Positions 33,363 through 41,702 of a DNA stretch of 64,000 nt are shown piece by piece (within the stretch, counting starts at the first letter, position 1; each line of letters begins with the position of its first letter). Source of the DNA: Treponema sp. UBA4377 (GTDB taxonomy: Bacteria > Spirochaetota > Spirochaetia > Treponematales > Treponemataceae); the NCBI GenBank assembly GCA_002391235.1, contig DGRX01000021.1, forward strand, positions 1 through 64,000, written 5' to 3'. Under the pieces are notes generated by a model. That model had not been told where the DNA came from. It saw nothing but the letters and a program-made list of their open reading frames with translations, and searched no databases. Both the position numbers and the translations under genes were made by a program.

Positions 33363-34645
33363 CACTCTTCCGGAATCTTTATTGTAGTGCCGGCCACAAT
33401 GTGGTTGGGATTTTTGATTCCGTTGTACCTGGCGATTTTCTTGTAGCGCCAAGGATTCTTGTAGTAAGCCGCCGAAATGTCCCAAAGAGTGTCGCCCCAC
33501 TTGATTTTGTAGGTGATGACTTTAGGCTTCTTTTCTTCAACCTTCGGAAGGTCGGGAACGACAATCTCGGCCTCTTCAACGACGACAATTTCGTTTTCCT
33601 TTGCGGCCGGGGCGACAGGCTCAGGCGGCGCAAGCCGCTCCTCTTTTTGCGCGGGAGGAGGAAGCGGCGCCGGCTCTTCCTTTACAATTTCAGTTTTCTT
33701 TTCGGAATTTGAATTGAAAACATTGAACCTTGAAGGAATCACAAACAAAAGCAAAACGGCCAAAATGCAAATGACCGCGCAAACCAAGCAAATCAAAACC
33801 GGAAGGCGGGTCTTCTTTTGGTCGCTGTCAATGTCGTCCTCGTCGTAAAGGCTGTTAAAGTCCAAGTCGGAGGAAGAAGGGCTTTTGCTTTTGTCGTCTT
33901 CAAAAATCGGATCGTCGTCAAATGTCGGCTCCTTAAAGTCATCGTCAAACTTCAAAGGCTCGTCGCTTGAGGCCGCGCCGGGTTCGTCAAAGTCCGGCAT
34001 GTTAAAGTCTGGAAGGTCAAGGCTTTGGTCAACAGGAACGTTCTCTTGGTCAAAGTCGGGAAGGGTGAAGTCCTCCGCGCCGGAATCCGTGTCAACGGCT
34101 GTCTCAGGCGCGGCCTCTTTTTTGGCCCGAGCCGCGGGAACGTCAACTACAGTTTCCGCCTGCGGAGCGGGGCCTTCTTCAAATGCCGGAATGTCAAAGT
34201 TAAAGTCATCCAATTCGCTGGCGATTTTTGTTTGCTCGGAGTCGGCCTTTAATTTTATTTCTTCCGCGGCGCCAAGCAAGCCTTTTCCTGTTCCGGGGTT
34301 TTTGTCGCTGGCCAAAAGGACTTCGCGCAAGTTTGCGGAAATAGAAGCCTCCTCTTTGGTGGCTTCGTCCTTTAGCGTCGCTTCGATTTTATCGTTCTTG
34401 TCGAGCGAAAGCGACAAGTTGATGTCTGGTTGGCCATTAGGCTGGCGATCCAATTTGTTGATTTTAAGAGTGTCAATTAAAATCGCGTCTTCCATCGAAG
34501 AGTTTTCGCTCGCGTACAAAGAAACTTGGACTGTAGTCTGGTTGTCCTTTACAGTGGTGAGGTTGATCTTCTTTTTGTCAGGCTGTCCTTCCTCCAAAAT
34601 GGGGAAAAAAGCGCCGTCCGCCAATTTAATGCCTATTTTTTTCAT
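33362..34645 (-). CDS. Single-pass membrane protein: Hsp70 substrate-domain-like N-terminus, LysM C-terminus
   Basis: 427 residues from the ATG at 34645. Residues 1-110 resemble the beta substrate-binding domain of DnaK (KDNQTTVQVSLYASEN, a PDINLSLSLDKNDKIEATLKDEATKEEASI stretch). A very acidic linker follows (about 150-275, DLPDFNMPDFDEP), then a membrane helix (about 282-303), a Pro/Glu-rich spacer and a LysM domain (377-427, KWGDTLWDISAAYYKNPWRY). The LysM would reach the wall from the inner membrane. A TACAAT box is seven bases from the ATG, with TTGCAT 17 bp further up. It is coupled to the transglycosylase. Confidence 0.8.
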   Translation of the reverse strand: MKKIGIKLADGAFFPILEEGQPDKKKINLTTVKDNQTTVQVSLYASENSSMEDAILIDTLKINKLDRQPNGQPDINLSLSLDKNDKIEATLKDEATKEEASISANLREVLLASDKNPGTGKGLLGAAEEIKLKADSEQTKIASELDDFNFDIPAFEEGPAPQAETVVDVPAARAKKEAAPETAVDTDSGAEDFTLPDFDQENVPVDQSLDLPDFNMPDFDEPGAASSDEPLKFDDDFKEPTFDDDPIFEDDKSKSPSSSDLDFNSLYDEDDIDSDQKKTRLPVLICLVCAVICILAVLLLFVIPSRFNVFNSNSEKKTEIVKEEPAPLPPPAQKEERLAPPEPVAPAAKENEIVVVEEAEIVVPDLPKVEEKKPKVITYKIKWGDTLWDISAAYYKNPWRYKKIARYNGIKNPNHIVAGTTIKIPEE

Positions 34646-34689
34646 ACAATTTATTGTATCACACTTCGCTCGATTATGCAAATGGATAA

Positions 34690-35673
34690 TCAAAAATTAT
34701 GAACGTATCTTATGGCGATTCTTTTAAAATACCATTCACCGCCGGAACAGTTCATCTCCAGAAAACTTTGGTCGCGTCCGTTGATTTTGCCCTGCTCCGA
34801 GTCAAAGCCTCTCCTCCGTTCAAAGTACAAAAGGAAAAACAGGCTGTCGTTTTTGCCGAACTCAAACATGACAAAGGGCGAAAGGTTCACGTTTAAAAAG
34901 TCGCCGTCAAAGGCCTTGTATTGCGAGGCAAACTGAGCGTCAGAATAATAGCCCTTGAATTCGGCCTGAACGCCGGCCATTTTCAAGTTTTTTAGCGGCA
35001 TTTGATAGCCCAAAAGCATATAGACAAAGTAATAGGGCCCGTTAACCCTGTGATAGTCCGCGGCCCAGCACCAAGGGTCTCCGTTCGCCATGCCGCTCAA
35101 GCCATTGACGCGGAACTCATAGCTGGCCATAAAAACGATGTGATGCCAGTCGCCGGGCCAAACGGCCTCCGCGTCAAATTGGAAAGTCGCTCCAAGGCTA
35201 AACTCGTAGAACCAATGCTTAAAAGGCGTCAAATTTTCGTATTTTCCAGTGGCCGCGTTGTAGGAAGCCAAGCCCTGAGAGCCCAAAACCTCCCAGCCGG
35301 TTCCCGCCGTAAGCTTTGTGTTAAAGACTAAAAAGGCGATAGGGCTGTAACTGGCCGTAACGCTTGGCATGAGCGTGGCCGGCGAGATTTGGAATTCTCC
35401 GCCAAATTTTAGACAATTGTCCTTGGTGAGAGGATTGGATCCTGGGAGCGGAATCGTGTAATTGTAAACGCCCGTCACGCCAAACAAAACGCCGTCGGAC
35501 GGGCCTGTTATCGGAGCGAAGCGCTCCCCGTTCCCCGCAACAGGACCGCAATAAGGATAGTAGGCAAAATCAGTCAAAACGCTAAACGCGTGGGGCGACT
35601 TTGGCTGCTCTTGAGCGATGGCAAAAAACGAAAGCAACGCAACAAAGGCCGCCAAAAAAATCGTTCTTTTCAT
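34690..35673 (-). CDS. Exported protein, probable outer-membrane beta-barrel, function unknown
   Basis: 327 residues. The signal peptide MKRTIFLAAFVALLSFFAIA is followed by alternating aromatic/polar strands (YNYTIPLPGSNPLTKDNCLKFGGEF, WHHIVFMASYEFRVNG) and a C-terminal IRYVHNF with final Phe, as in outer-membrane proteins. I do not recognise the family. TATAAT lies six bases before the ATG. Confidence 0.7.
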   Translation of the reverse strand: MKRTIFLAAFVALLSFFAIAQEQPKSPHAFSVLTDFAYYPYCGPVAGNGERFAPITGPSDGVLFGVTGVYNYTIPLPGSNPLTKDNCLKFGGEFQISPATLMPSVTASYSPIAFLVFNTKLTAGTGWEVLGSQGLASYNAATGKYENLTPFKHWFYEFSLGATFQFDAEAVWPGDWHHIVFMASYEFRVNGLSGMANGDPWCWAADYHRVNGPYYFVYMLLGYQMPLKNLKMAGVQAEFKGYYSDAQFASQYKAFDGDFLNVNLSPFVMFEFGKNDSLFFLLYFERRRGFDSEQGKINGRDQSFLEMNCSGGEWYFKRIAIRYVHNF

Positions 35674-35771
35674 GCGGCTATTATAGCGCTAGCCGCCGTT
35701 TTTTTCTAGCGTCCGCCAGCGCTTGCCTTATCAGTGGACAAAAAGCGCGATTTAAAGTATTCTATTCTATT

Positions 35772-36908
35772 ATGAATGTTTACGCGCCGATTATTTTGTG
35801 TTTCGTTCCATTTGTGACAATGTTCGCCTTGTTCACGATTTTGGTTCCAAAAATTTCAGTGGTTAAAGAATTGGTCGCCTCGCTTGCAGGCTTGCTCGCG
35901 TTGATTCCAATCACTTTGGCCCAATTCTTGATTCCAGGAATGCGCCTTTTTGGACAAAGCAGCGCCGGCGGAATCTTGCTCTACTCGATTGTCTTTTTGG
36001 GCCTTGTGGAAGAATGCTTCAAGGCGCTTTTGCTTTTTATCGTCGGAGCCAAAGAAGAAAAGCTGAGCTGCTGGTTTTGCTATTCCCTTTTGGCGGGAAT
36101 GATTTTTGGCTGCTTTGAGTCTGTCATCTATTTTTTCTTGAACATTCAAACAATCGGCCACGGAGTTACGCTAAACCTTATTTACTTGCGAATGTTCACG
36201 GCCGTTTTGGTCCACACTCTTTGCGCGGGCCTTGGCGGCTTTACAGTTTATTACTTTAAGAATATAAGGCGGAACGTTTGGCCGCTTTTGAACGCGGTTC
36301 TAATCCACGGCCTTTACGACTACTTTGTTTCGTTTGACACATACGTGAAATTCTTTTGCATAATCGTAATCTTGAGCGCGGCGATAAAGTGCAGGGTTTG
36401 CTTTTTGCAAATCGCGGAGGAAGAGCGAAACAAAAAAAGCGCCAAACGGACGGCCATCGACCCCAACAAGACTATTGAGATGCCCAAAAATCCGGCGATC
36501 ATAATTCCTGTAAAAAACACCGTTCCCGAAGACACATTGGTTTCAGAAACAGACGTCATCGACGAAGACGCGGAGGACTTTGACCAAATCGAGCGCGAGG
36601 CAAAGAGCGAGCTTAAGGCGGCGAAAAAACCGGCCGCGAAAAAAGCGCCGGCAAAAAAGAGCGCGGAAAAGAAGGCCGCCCCCAAAACAAAATCCGCCGC
36701 AAGCAAGACCGCAAAGCGCGCGGCTCCAAGCGCAAGCAAAAAGGCCTCGTCCAAGCCCGCGTCCAAAACAAAGGCCACAGCCAAGCCCAAAACCGGCGCC
36801 GCCAAAAGCGCGGGAAAGCCAAAAAGCGCTGCCGCAAAGAAAACTTCTTCAAAGCCTAAAACTGGCGCCGCCAAAAAGAGCGCCCCAAAAGCGAAAGGAA
36901 AAAAGTAA
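35772..36908 (+). CDS. PrsW-family intramembrane protease with Lys/Ala-rich tail
   Basis: 378 residues. ATG 35772 is preceded by TATTCT at eight bases and TGGACA 17 bp upstream. Eight or so membrane helices carry the PrsW/CPBP-like motifs: E80-E81-x-x-K84 (VEECFK), FGCFE, a His in VHTLCAGLGGF and HGLYD. Residues about 280-378 are a cytoplasmic tail of KPAAKKAPAKK and AASK repeats like histone H1 or bacterial H1-like proteins. PrsW proteins cut anti-sigma factors inside the membrane. The tail is unusual. Confidence 0.8.
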   Translation: MNVYAPIILCFVPFVTMFALFTILVPKISVVKELVASLAGLLALIPITLAQFLIPGMRLFGQSSAGGILLYSIVFLGLVEECFKALLLFIVGAKEEKLSCWFCYSLLAGMIFGCFESVIYFFLNIQTIGHGVTLNLIYLRMFTAVLVHTLCAGLGGFTVYYFKNIRRNVWPLLNAVLIHGLYDYFVSFDTYVKFFCIIVILSAAIKCRVCFLQIAEEERNKKSAKRTAIDPNKTIEMPKNPAIIIPVKNTVPEDTLVSETDVIDEDAEDFDQIEREAKSELKAAKKPAAKKAPAKKSAEKKAAPKTKSAASKTAKRAAPSASKKASSKPASKTKATAKPKTGAAKSAGKPKSAAAKKTSSKPKTGAAKKSAPKAKGKK

Positions 36909-37093
36909 TGGCAAACGGACAAGAAGACTTGCGCGAAAAAAACAAGAACAAGGCGGCGCCATTGGACAAGCGCCAGTTCAGCCAATGGAACAATTTCCAA
37001 GGCCGCGAGGACGCGGAAATGCTAGAAGAAAAGTCGTCGCGCTGGAACGCGAAAAAAGCCGCGGAACGCCGCGACTATTACAAGGATTACTAG
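36908..37093 (+). CDS. Small charged protein coupled to the PrsW-like gene
   Basis: 61 residues, rich in Lys, Glu, Asn and Arg (QFSQWNNFQGREDAEMLEEK), with no membrane segment. Its ATG overlaps the upstream stop (TAATG), indicating coupled translation and a real gene. I do not recognise a family. Confidence 0.65.
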   Translation: MANGQEDLREKNKNKAAPLDKRQFSQWNNFQGREDAEMLEEKSSRWNAKKAAERRDYYKDY

Positions 37094-37127
37094 CGGCAAC
37101 AGCCGTAACGGTTGGAGGATATGAATT

Positions 37128-38489
37128 ATGCTTTTTACGCCTGTAGAAATTGAAGAGACAGTGAATATGTTCATGCGCCAAAAGCTTGACGTGCGCTGCA
37201 TCACGATGGGAATCTCGCTTTTGGACTGCGCTGACCCAGACCCCAAAAAGGCCTGCCAAAAAATTTACGACAAAATCATGTCAAAGGCCAAGGACTTGGT
37301 AAAGGTTGGCCGCGACATAGAAAGCGACTTTGGAGTTCCCATCATCAACAAAAGAATTTCCGTCACGCCGATCGCGCTTGTGGCCGGAGCCAGCAAGGCC
37401 GACAACTACGTCGATTACTGCAAGACATTGGACAAGTGCGCCAAAGAATTGGGCGTCAACTTTATCGGAGGCTTTAGCGCCCTGGTTCAAAAAGGAATCA
37501 CGCCCGCCGACCGCATCTTGATCGACTCGATTCCGCAAGCGCTCACAGAAACTGAAAACGTTTGCTCAAGCGTAAACGTGGGCACGACCAAAAGCGGCAT
37601 CAACATGGACGCGGTAAAGCTTATGGGCGAGACAATCAAAAAGACCGCCGAACTTTCCAAAAACTGTCCGGTAAACGGCTGCGCCAAATTGGTCGTCTTT
37701 ACAAACGCCCCGGAAGACAATCCCTTTATGGCGGGCGCTTTCCACGGCCCCGGAGAGGGAGACACAGTCATTAACGTCGGCGTTTCGGGCCCGGGAGTAA
37801 TCTTGGCCGCCGCCCGCGAATTTAAAGGCAAGCCCCTAAACGAGCTGGCCGACGGCATTAAAAAGATGGCATTTAAAATAACCCGCATGGGCCAGCTTGT
37901 CGGAACGGAAGCCGCCAAGCGACTTGGAACAAGGTTCGGAATTCTTGACCTTAGCCTCGCGCCCACGCCGGAAGTCGGCGACAGCGTTGCCCGCATTTTG
38001 GAGGAAATCGGCTTGGAAGGAGCGGGCGCTCCGGGAACAACAGCGGCCTTGGCGATGCTTACCGACATGGTAAAGAAGGGCGGCGTAATGGCCAGCACAA
38101 ACGTCGGCGGCCTTAGCGGAGCCTTCATTCCCGTAAGCGAAGACGAAGGCATGATAAACGCCGTAAAGCAGGGCTCGATTTGCTTGGAAAAATTGGAGGC
38201 CATGACTTGCGTTTGCTCGGTCGGCCTAGACATGATAGCGATTCCCGGCGACACTCCGGCCACCACTATCAGCGGAATCATGGCCGACGAAATGGCGATC
38301 GGCATGGTCAACAACAAGACAACCGCAGTCCGCCTTATTCCCGCTCCCGGAAAAAAGGCCGGCGAATGGGTCGAGTTTGGCGGCTTGCTTGGCGGCTGCC
38401 CGGTAATCAACGTCAACCAATTCTCTTGCGCGGACTTTATCAATCGTGGGGGCCGCATTCCAGCGCCGATACATAGTTTTAGAAATTAA
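37128..38489 (+). CDS. PFL family protein (DUF711/UPF0210)
   Basis: 453 residues, full length for the family. Typical segments are [67 protein letters not shown] and [30 protein letters not shown] precedes the ATG. Structurally it is related to pyruvate formate-lyase folds, but the function is unknown. It often accompanies an ACT-domain protein; none is adjacent here. Confidence 0.92.
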   Translation: MLFTPVEIEETVNMFMRQKLDVRCITMGISLLDCADPDPKKACQKIYDKIMSKAKDLVKVGRDIESDFGVPIINKRISVTPIALVAGASKADNYVDYCKTLDKCAKELGVNFIGGFSALVQKGITPADRILIDSIPQALTETENVCSSVNVGTTKSGINMDAVKLMGETIKKTAELSKNCPVNGCAKLVVFTNAPEDNPFMAGAFHGPGEGDTVINVGVSGPGVILAAAREFKGKPLNELADGIKKMAFKITRMGQLVGTEAAKRLGTRFGILDLSLAPTPEVGDSVARILEEIGLEGAGAPGTTAALAMLTDMVKKGGVMASTNVGGLSGAFIPVSEDEGMINAVKQGSICLEKLEAMTCVCSVGLDMIAIPGDTPATTISGIMADEMAIGMVNNKTTAVRLIPAPGKKAGEWVEFGGLLGGCPVINVNQFSCADFINRGGRIPAPIHSFRN

Positions 38490-38532
38490 GCTTGAAATGG
38501 AAGCGGGCCGCGGCTGGGGATAGAGTGTCAGA

Positions 38533-38940
38533 ATGGCTTATTTTAGAATTCACACGGCGGACATCGCTTACATAACCCAGCAGCCGCGCGGGCTTTTCAC
38601 CGCGATAGGAAAGTTGGTGGAGGCAAAGACGCTCACGCAAGAAGAAACGGCGGAATATTGGAAGAACCGCGAATACTTTGAAAAAGTCTTGCCTGTTCCT
38701 CCCTTTTACGAAAAGGGAAACCCAGACCGCGCGACAACTTGGTTCAAGGACACGCCGCAAGGAAACGACATTTACAATCAGATGACTTTTTACCGCGCGA
38801 TGGCAAAAAAGTACGGCCTAAAGTTGTTCATCTCCACTTGCGCCGAGCCGCCAGGACGCATCATTTACCAAGACGACTTTCAAATCGCGGTAAAAGACTT
38901 GCGGCCCGACGCGGCGATCGAAACGCGGGAACTGCAATAA
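38533..38940 (+). CDS. Hypothetical protein
   Basis: 135 residues, soluble, no signal peptide or membrane segment. The codon pattern matches its neighbours. Segments such as AYITQQPRGLFTAIGKLVEA and PPFYEKGNPDRATTWFKDT are distinctive, but I cannot name the family. It is followed by a strong terminator. Confidence 0.75.
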   Translation: MAYFRIHTADIAYITQQPRGLFTAIGKLVEAKTLTQEETAEYWKNREYFEKVLPVPPFYEKGNPDRATTWFKDTPQGNDIYNQMTFYRAMAKKYGLKLFISTCAEPPGRIIYQDDFQIAVKDLRPDAAIETRELQ

Positions 38941-38947
38941 AAAAAAA

Positions 38948-38975
38948 GCCGCCCGCAACAGCGGGCGGCCCATTT
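38948..38975. terminator. Intrinsic terminator
   Basis: GCCGCCCGC-AACA-GCGGGCGGC (38948-38969) followed by a short T run, with an A run on the other side. It can serve both converging transcription units. Its right arm merges into a family B-like sequence (38965-38987). Confidence 0.85.
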
Positions 38976-39009
38976 TTGGTCTTACGACCGGTATGTCGCT
39001 TCGCTAATT

Positions 39010-39054
39010 TTGCATTAGGAAGCGATTCAACTGCCCGCTCACGCGGGCTGGCAA
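39010..39054. repeat. Family D double-hairpin repeat, copy 4
   Basis: TTGCATTAGGAAG, hairpin GCCCGC-TCAC-GCGGGC (39033-39048), then a right arm CTGGCAA. It aligns with the inverse of the copies at 22989 and 23135. Confidence 0.65.
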
Positions 39055-39066
39055 TCAAGGCACGCG

Positions 39067-40317
39067 CTACTCAATCGCTCTCATGTCCGCGACATCCTTG
39101 TTGTAGTCAACGCCTTCGACGTCAAAGCCGTTTGTCACCAAGAAGTCGTGCTTGTAGCCGTCGATGTCGCACCACTGGCGCACGTTGTCATCGTTGACGG
39201 CGGCCATCGCCTCTTGAGCCTTGGCCTGAACGTCGTCGCGGAGCTCCCAGTCGTCGATGCGGATGCGGTGCTCGCTGTCAACAGGAACATCTCCCATCGC
39301 GCCGTCGGCGGCGGTGTAAAGGCGCTCGCAGAACAAGCGTTCCATCTGCTCGATGCAGCCTTCGTGGATTTTCATTTCCTTCATAATCTTGAACAAAACG
39401 GCGAGGTAAAGCGAGATGATCGGAATTACCGCGCTGCTTCTTGTGACCAAGCCCTTGTTCTCAGAAACGTAGGCGGAACCGCCGACGCTCTTTTTAAGCT
39501 GCTCGTTCAAGCTGAGCGCGGTTTTTTCCAAATGCTTTTTGGCTTGTCCAATCGTTCCGTCGCGATAAATCGGATGGCTCAATTCAGGTCCGATGTAAGA
39601 GTAAGCGAGCGTGCAAAAGCCCTGGGCCAAAACGCCGGCCTTTTCCAAAGCGTCAATCCAAAGCTGCCAGTCTTCGCCGCCCATTACCTTTACGGTCGTT
39701 TCGATTTCGGCGTCGTTGGCCGGGTCGGCGCTCATCTCGGTAAGCTTTTCGTTGATGATGTCCAAGCACTTTCCGCCGTATGTTTTTCCGATCGGCTTAA
39801 TTACGGAACGGTACATGACGTGGGCGCCTGTTTCGGGGTCAATCTTGTCGGGATCGTTGCGCACCGGGCTGGCCAAAGAGTAAACCAACAAGTCAATCTT
39901 TCCGCCCATCTTCTTAATTTCTTCGATGACGGAAGCGCGCATTTCGTTTGAGTAGGCGTCGCCGTTCAATGTGACTGACTTAAGGCCCGCGGCTTTGGCG
40001 GCCTTGTCAAAGGCGGCGTTGTTGTACCAACCGGGAGTTCCGCCCTTAGTCTCTGTGGCTTCCTTTTCAAATGAAACGCCAATCGTGTCGGCGCCCCATT
40101 CAAAGGCGGCCGTGATGCGGCTGGCCAATCCGTAGCCTGTGGAGCAGCCCAAGACCAAAACTGTTTTGGGTCCCTTTCCGCCTTCGGCCGCGGCCTTGAC
40201 ACCGCGCTTGGCTTTTTGCGCCTTTACGTAGGCGATCTCGCGCTCAACTTCCTTGGCGCATCCAATCGGGTGCGCGTTGATGCAAATGTTGCTTCTGATT
40301 TTGGGTGTGATTACCAT
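39067..40317 (-). CDS. fabV: Trans-2-enoyl-CoA/ACP reductase
   Basis: 416 residues. MVITPKIRSNICINAHPIGC closely follows the treponemal Ter/FabV start. The nucleotide site is VLVLGCSTGYGLASRI and the catalytic Tyr-x8-Lys is YRDGTIGQAK. NADH-dependent reduction of crotonyl-CoA or enoyl-ACP is the known activity. It follows fabF by 15 bp, so it is likely the enoyl reductase of fatty acid synthesis here, with a possible role in butyrate formation. Confidence 0.95.
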   Translation of the reverse strand: MVITPKIRSNICINAHPIGCAKEVEREIAYVKAQKAKRGVKAAAEGGKGPKTVLVLGCSTGYGLASRITAAFEWGADTIGVSFEKEATETKGGTPGWYNNAAFDKAAKAAGLKSVTLNGDAYSNEMRASVIEEIKKMGGKIDLLVYSLASPVRNDPDKIDPETGAHVMYRSVIKPIGKTYGGKCLDIINEKLTEMSADPANDAEIETTVKVMGGEDWQLWIDALEKAGVLAQGFCTLAYSYIGPELSHPIYRDGTIGQAKKHLEKTALSLNEQLKKSVGGSAYVSENKGLVTRSSAVIPIISLYLAVLFKIMKEMKIHEGCIEQMERLFCERLYTAADGAMGDVPVDSEHRIRIDDWELRDDVQAKAQEAMAAVNDDNVRQWCDIDGYKHDFLVTNGFDVEGVDYNKDVADMRAIE

Positions 40318-40332
40318 GTTATATCTCCTATT

Positions 40333-41595
40333 CTATTCGCTGTATTTCTTGAACACGACGCAGCCGTTGTGGCCGCCAAAGCCGAGCGACGCGCTGGCCG
40401 CCGCCGTGATTGTTCCTGTCTGTCCCTTGTTGGGAACGTAGTCCAAGTCGCAGCCGCCTTCAATGTCAGGCTCGTCAAGGTTGATTGTCGGCGGGAAAAA
40501 TCCGTCGTTGATAGCCTTGATGCAGAACAAAGCCTCGATGGCGCCGGCCGCGCCAATCATATGGCCCGTCATGCTCTTTGTCGAAGAAATCTTAAGCTTT
40601 TTGGCGTGCTCGCCAAAAGCGATCTTCACCATTTTTGTCTCGCCCGAATCGTTGGCGTGGGTTCCGGTTCCGTGCGCGTTGTAGTACTGAATGTCTTCCG
40701 GCTTAAGGCCGGCGTCTTCCAAAGCGCGGGTAATCGCCTTGGCGCCACCAGTTCCGTCGGGGAGAGGAGCCGTGATGTGGTAAGCGTCGGAAGAAGCGCC
40801 ATATCCGGCAAACTCGGCGTAAATCTTGGCGCCGCGCTTTTTGGCGTGCTCCAACTCTTCCAAAATAAGAACGGCGCTTCCTTCTCCCATTACAAAGCCG
40901 TCGCGGTTTTTGTCAAAGGGGCGGCTGGCTTGGTGGGGCCTGTCGTTGTAATGGCTGGCCAAGGCTTTGAGCACCATAAAGGTTCCGATTCCAAAGCCGG
41001 TGATTGTGGCTTCAGTTCCGCCAGAAACGCAAACGTCAACGCGGCCGCTTCTGACCATGTCCAGCGCGTTTCCCAAAGCGTCGGTTCCGCTGGAGCAAGC
41101 CGTGGCAAGCGTCCAAGAAGGCCCTTGAATTCCAAAAAGCATGCTTACGTTGGCGGCCGCCTCGTTGGGAATAAGCTCAGGGGCTGTAAGCGGCGGAATG
41201 CGAGTCACACCGGCGGCGGGATCAAAGTATTTTTTAAAGGCCGCTTCGATTACGTCAAAGCCGCCGATTCCGTTTCCTACCATAATGCCGCACTTTTCGC
41301 CGGCCAAATTTTCCTTGTTAAAGCCCGCGTCGCCCAAAGCCTGGGCGCTGGCGGCAACCAAAAATTGGGTAAAGCGCGCCATTTTGCGGCACTCTTTTGG
41401 GTCAAGGCCGTATTGGGCGATGTCAAAGTTCTTTACTTCGCCGGCCACTTGAACCTTGTAGTTCGTGGCGTCAAACAAAGTGATTTTTTCAATGCCGCTT
41501 TTTCCGGCCTTGATTCCTTCCCAAGTGTCCTGAACGTTGTTTCCAAGCGGAGTCACCGCTCCAAGTCCAGTTACGACCACGCGTCTTTGCGCCAT
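40333..41595 (-). CDS. fabF: Beta-ketoacyl-ACP synthase II
   Basis: 420 residues from the ATG at 41595 (MAQRRVVVTGLGAVTPLG). The Cys-His-His active site is visible: Cys in TACSSGTDALG, His in NAHGTGTHANDSGE and His in SMTGHMIGAAGAIEA. It elongates acyl-ACP chains. GGGGAT lies upstream. A promoter lies 28 bp upstream, and fabV is in the same unit. Confidence 0.95.
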   Translation of the reverse strand: MAQRRVVVTGLGAVTPLGNNVQDTWEGIKAGKSGIEKITLFDATNYKVQVAGEVKNFDIAQYGLDPKECRKMARFTQFLVAASAQALGDAGFNKENLAGEKCGIMVGNGIGGFDVIEAAFKKYFDPAAGVTRIPPLTAPELIPNEAAANVSMLFGIQGPSWTLATACSSGTDALGNALDMVRSGRVDVCVSGGTEATITGFGIGTFMVLKALASHYNDRPHQASRPFDKNRDGFVMGEGSAVLILEELEHAKKRGAKIYAEFAGYGASSDAYHITAPLPDGTGGAKAITRALEDAGLKPEDIQYYNAHGTGTHANDSGETKMVKIAFGEHAKKLKISSTKSMTGHMIGAAGAIEALFCIKAINDGFFPPTINLDEPDIEGGCDLDYVPNKGQTGTITAAASASLGFGGHNGCVVFKKYSE

Positions 41596-41623
41596 AAAAA
41601 TCCCCATAAAAATAAGATTATTT

Positions 41624-41652
41624 ATTTTAGACAAATTTTCGATTTTTGTCAA
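41624..41652 (-). promoter_or_regulatory. Promoter of fabF-fabV
   Basis: TTGACA (41652-41647), 17 bp, TAAAAT (41629-41624). Confidence 0.75.
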
Positions 41653-41666
41653 CTTAAACCTTTTAA

Positions 41667-41695
41667 TTGAAAAAAAGAGCTTTTTGCGCTATAAT
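41667..41695 (+). promoter_or_regulatory. Promoter of the GGDEF/EAL gene
   Basis: TTGAAA (41667-41672), 17 bp, TATAAT (41690-41695), seven bases before ATG 41703. It is divergent from the fabF promoter. Confidence 0.75.
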
Positions 41696-41702
41696 TATAA
41701 TG

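Noticed and set aside
40216..41670. 484-codon open frame opposite fabF and fabV
   Set aside because: It spans two real genes and their junction on the other strand; the composition of the translated product is atypical and no motif is visible.
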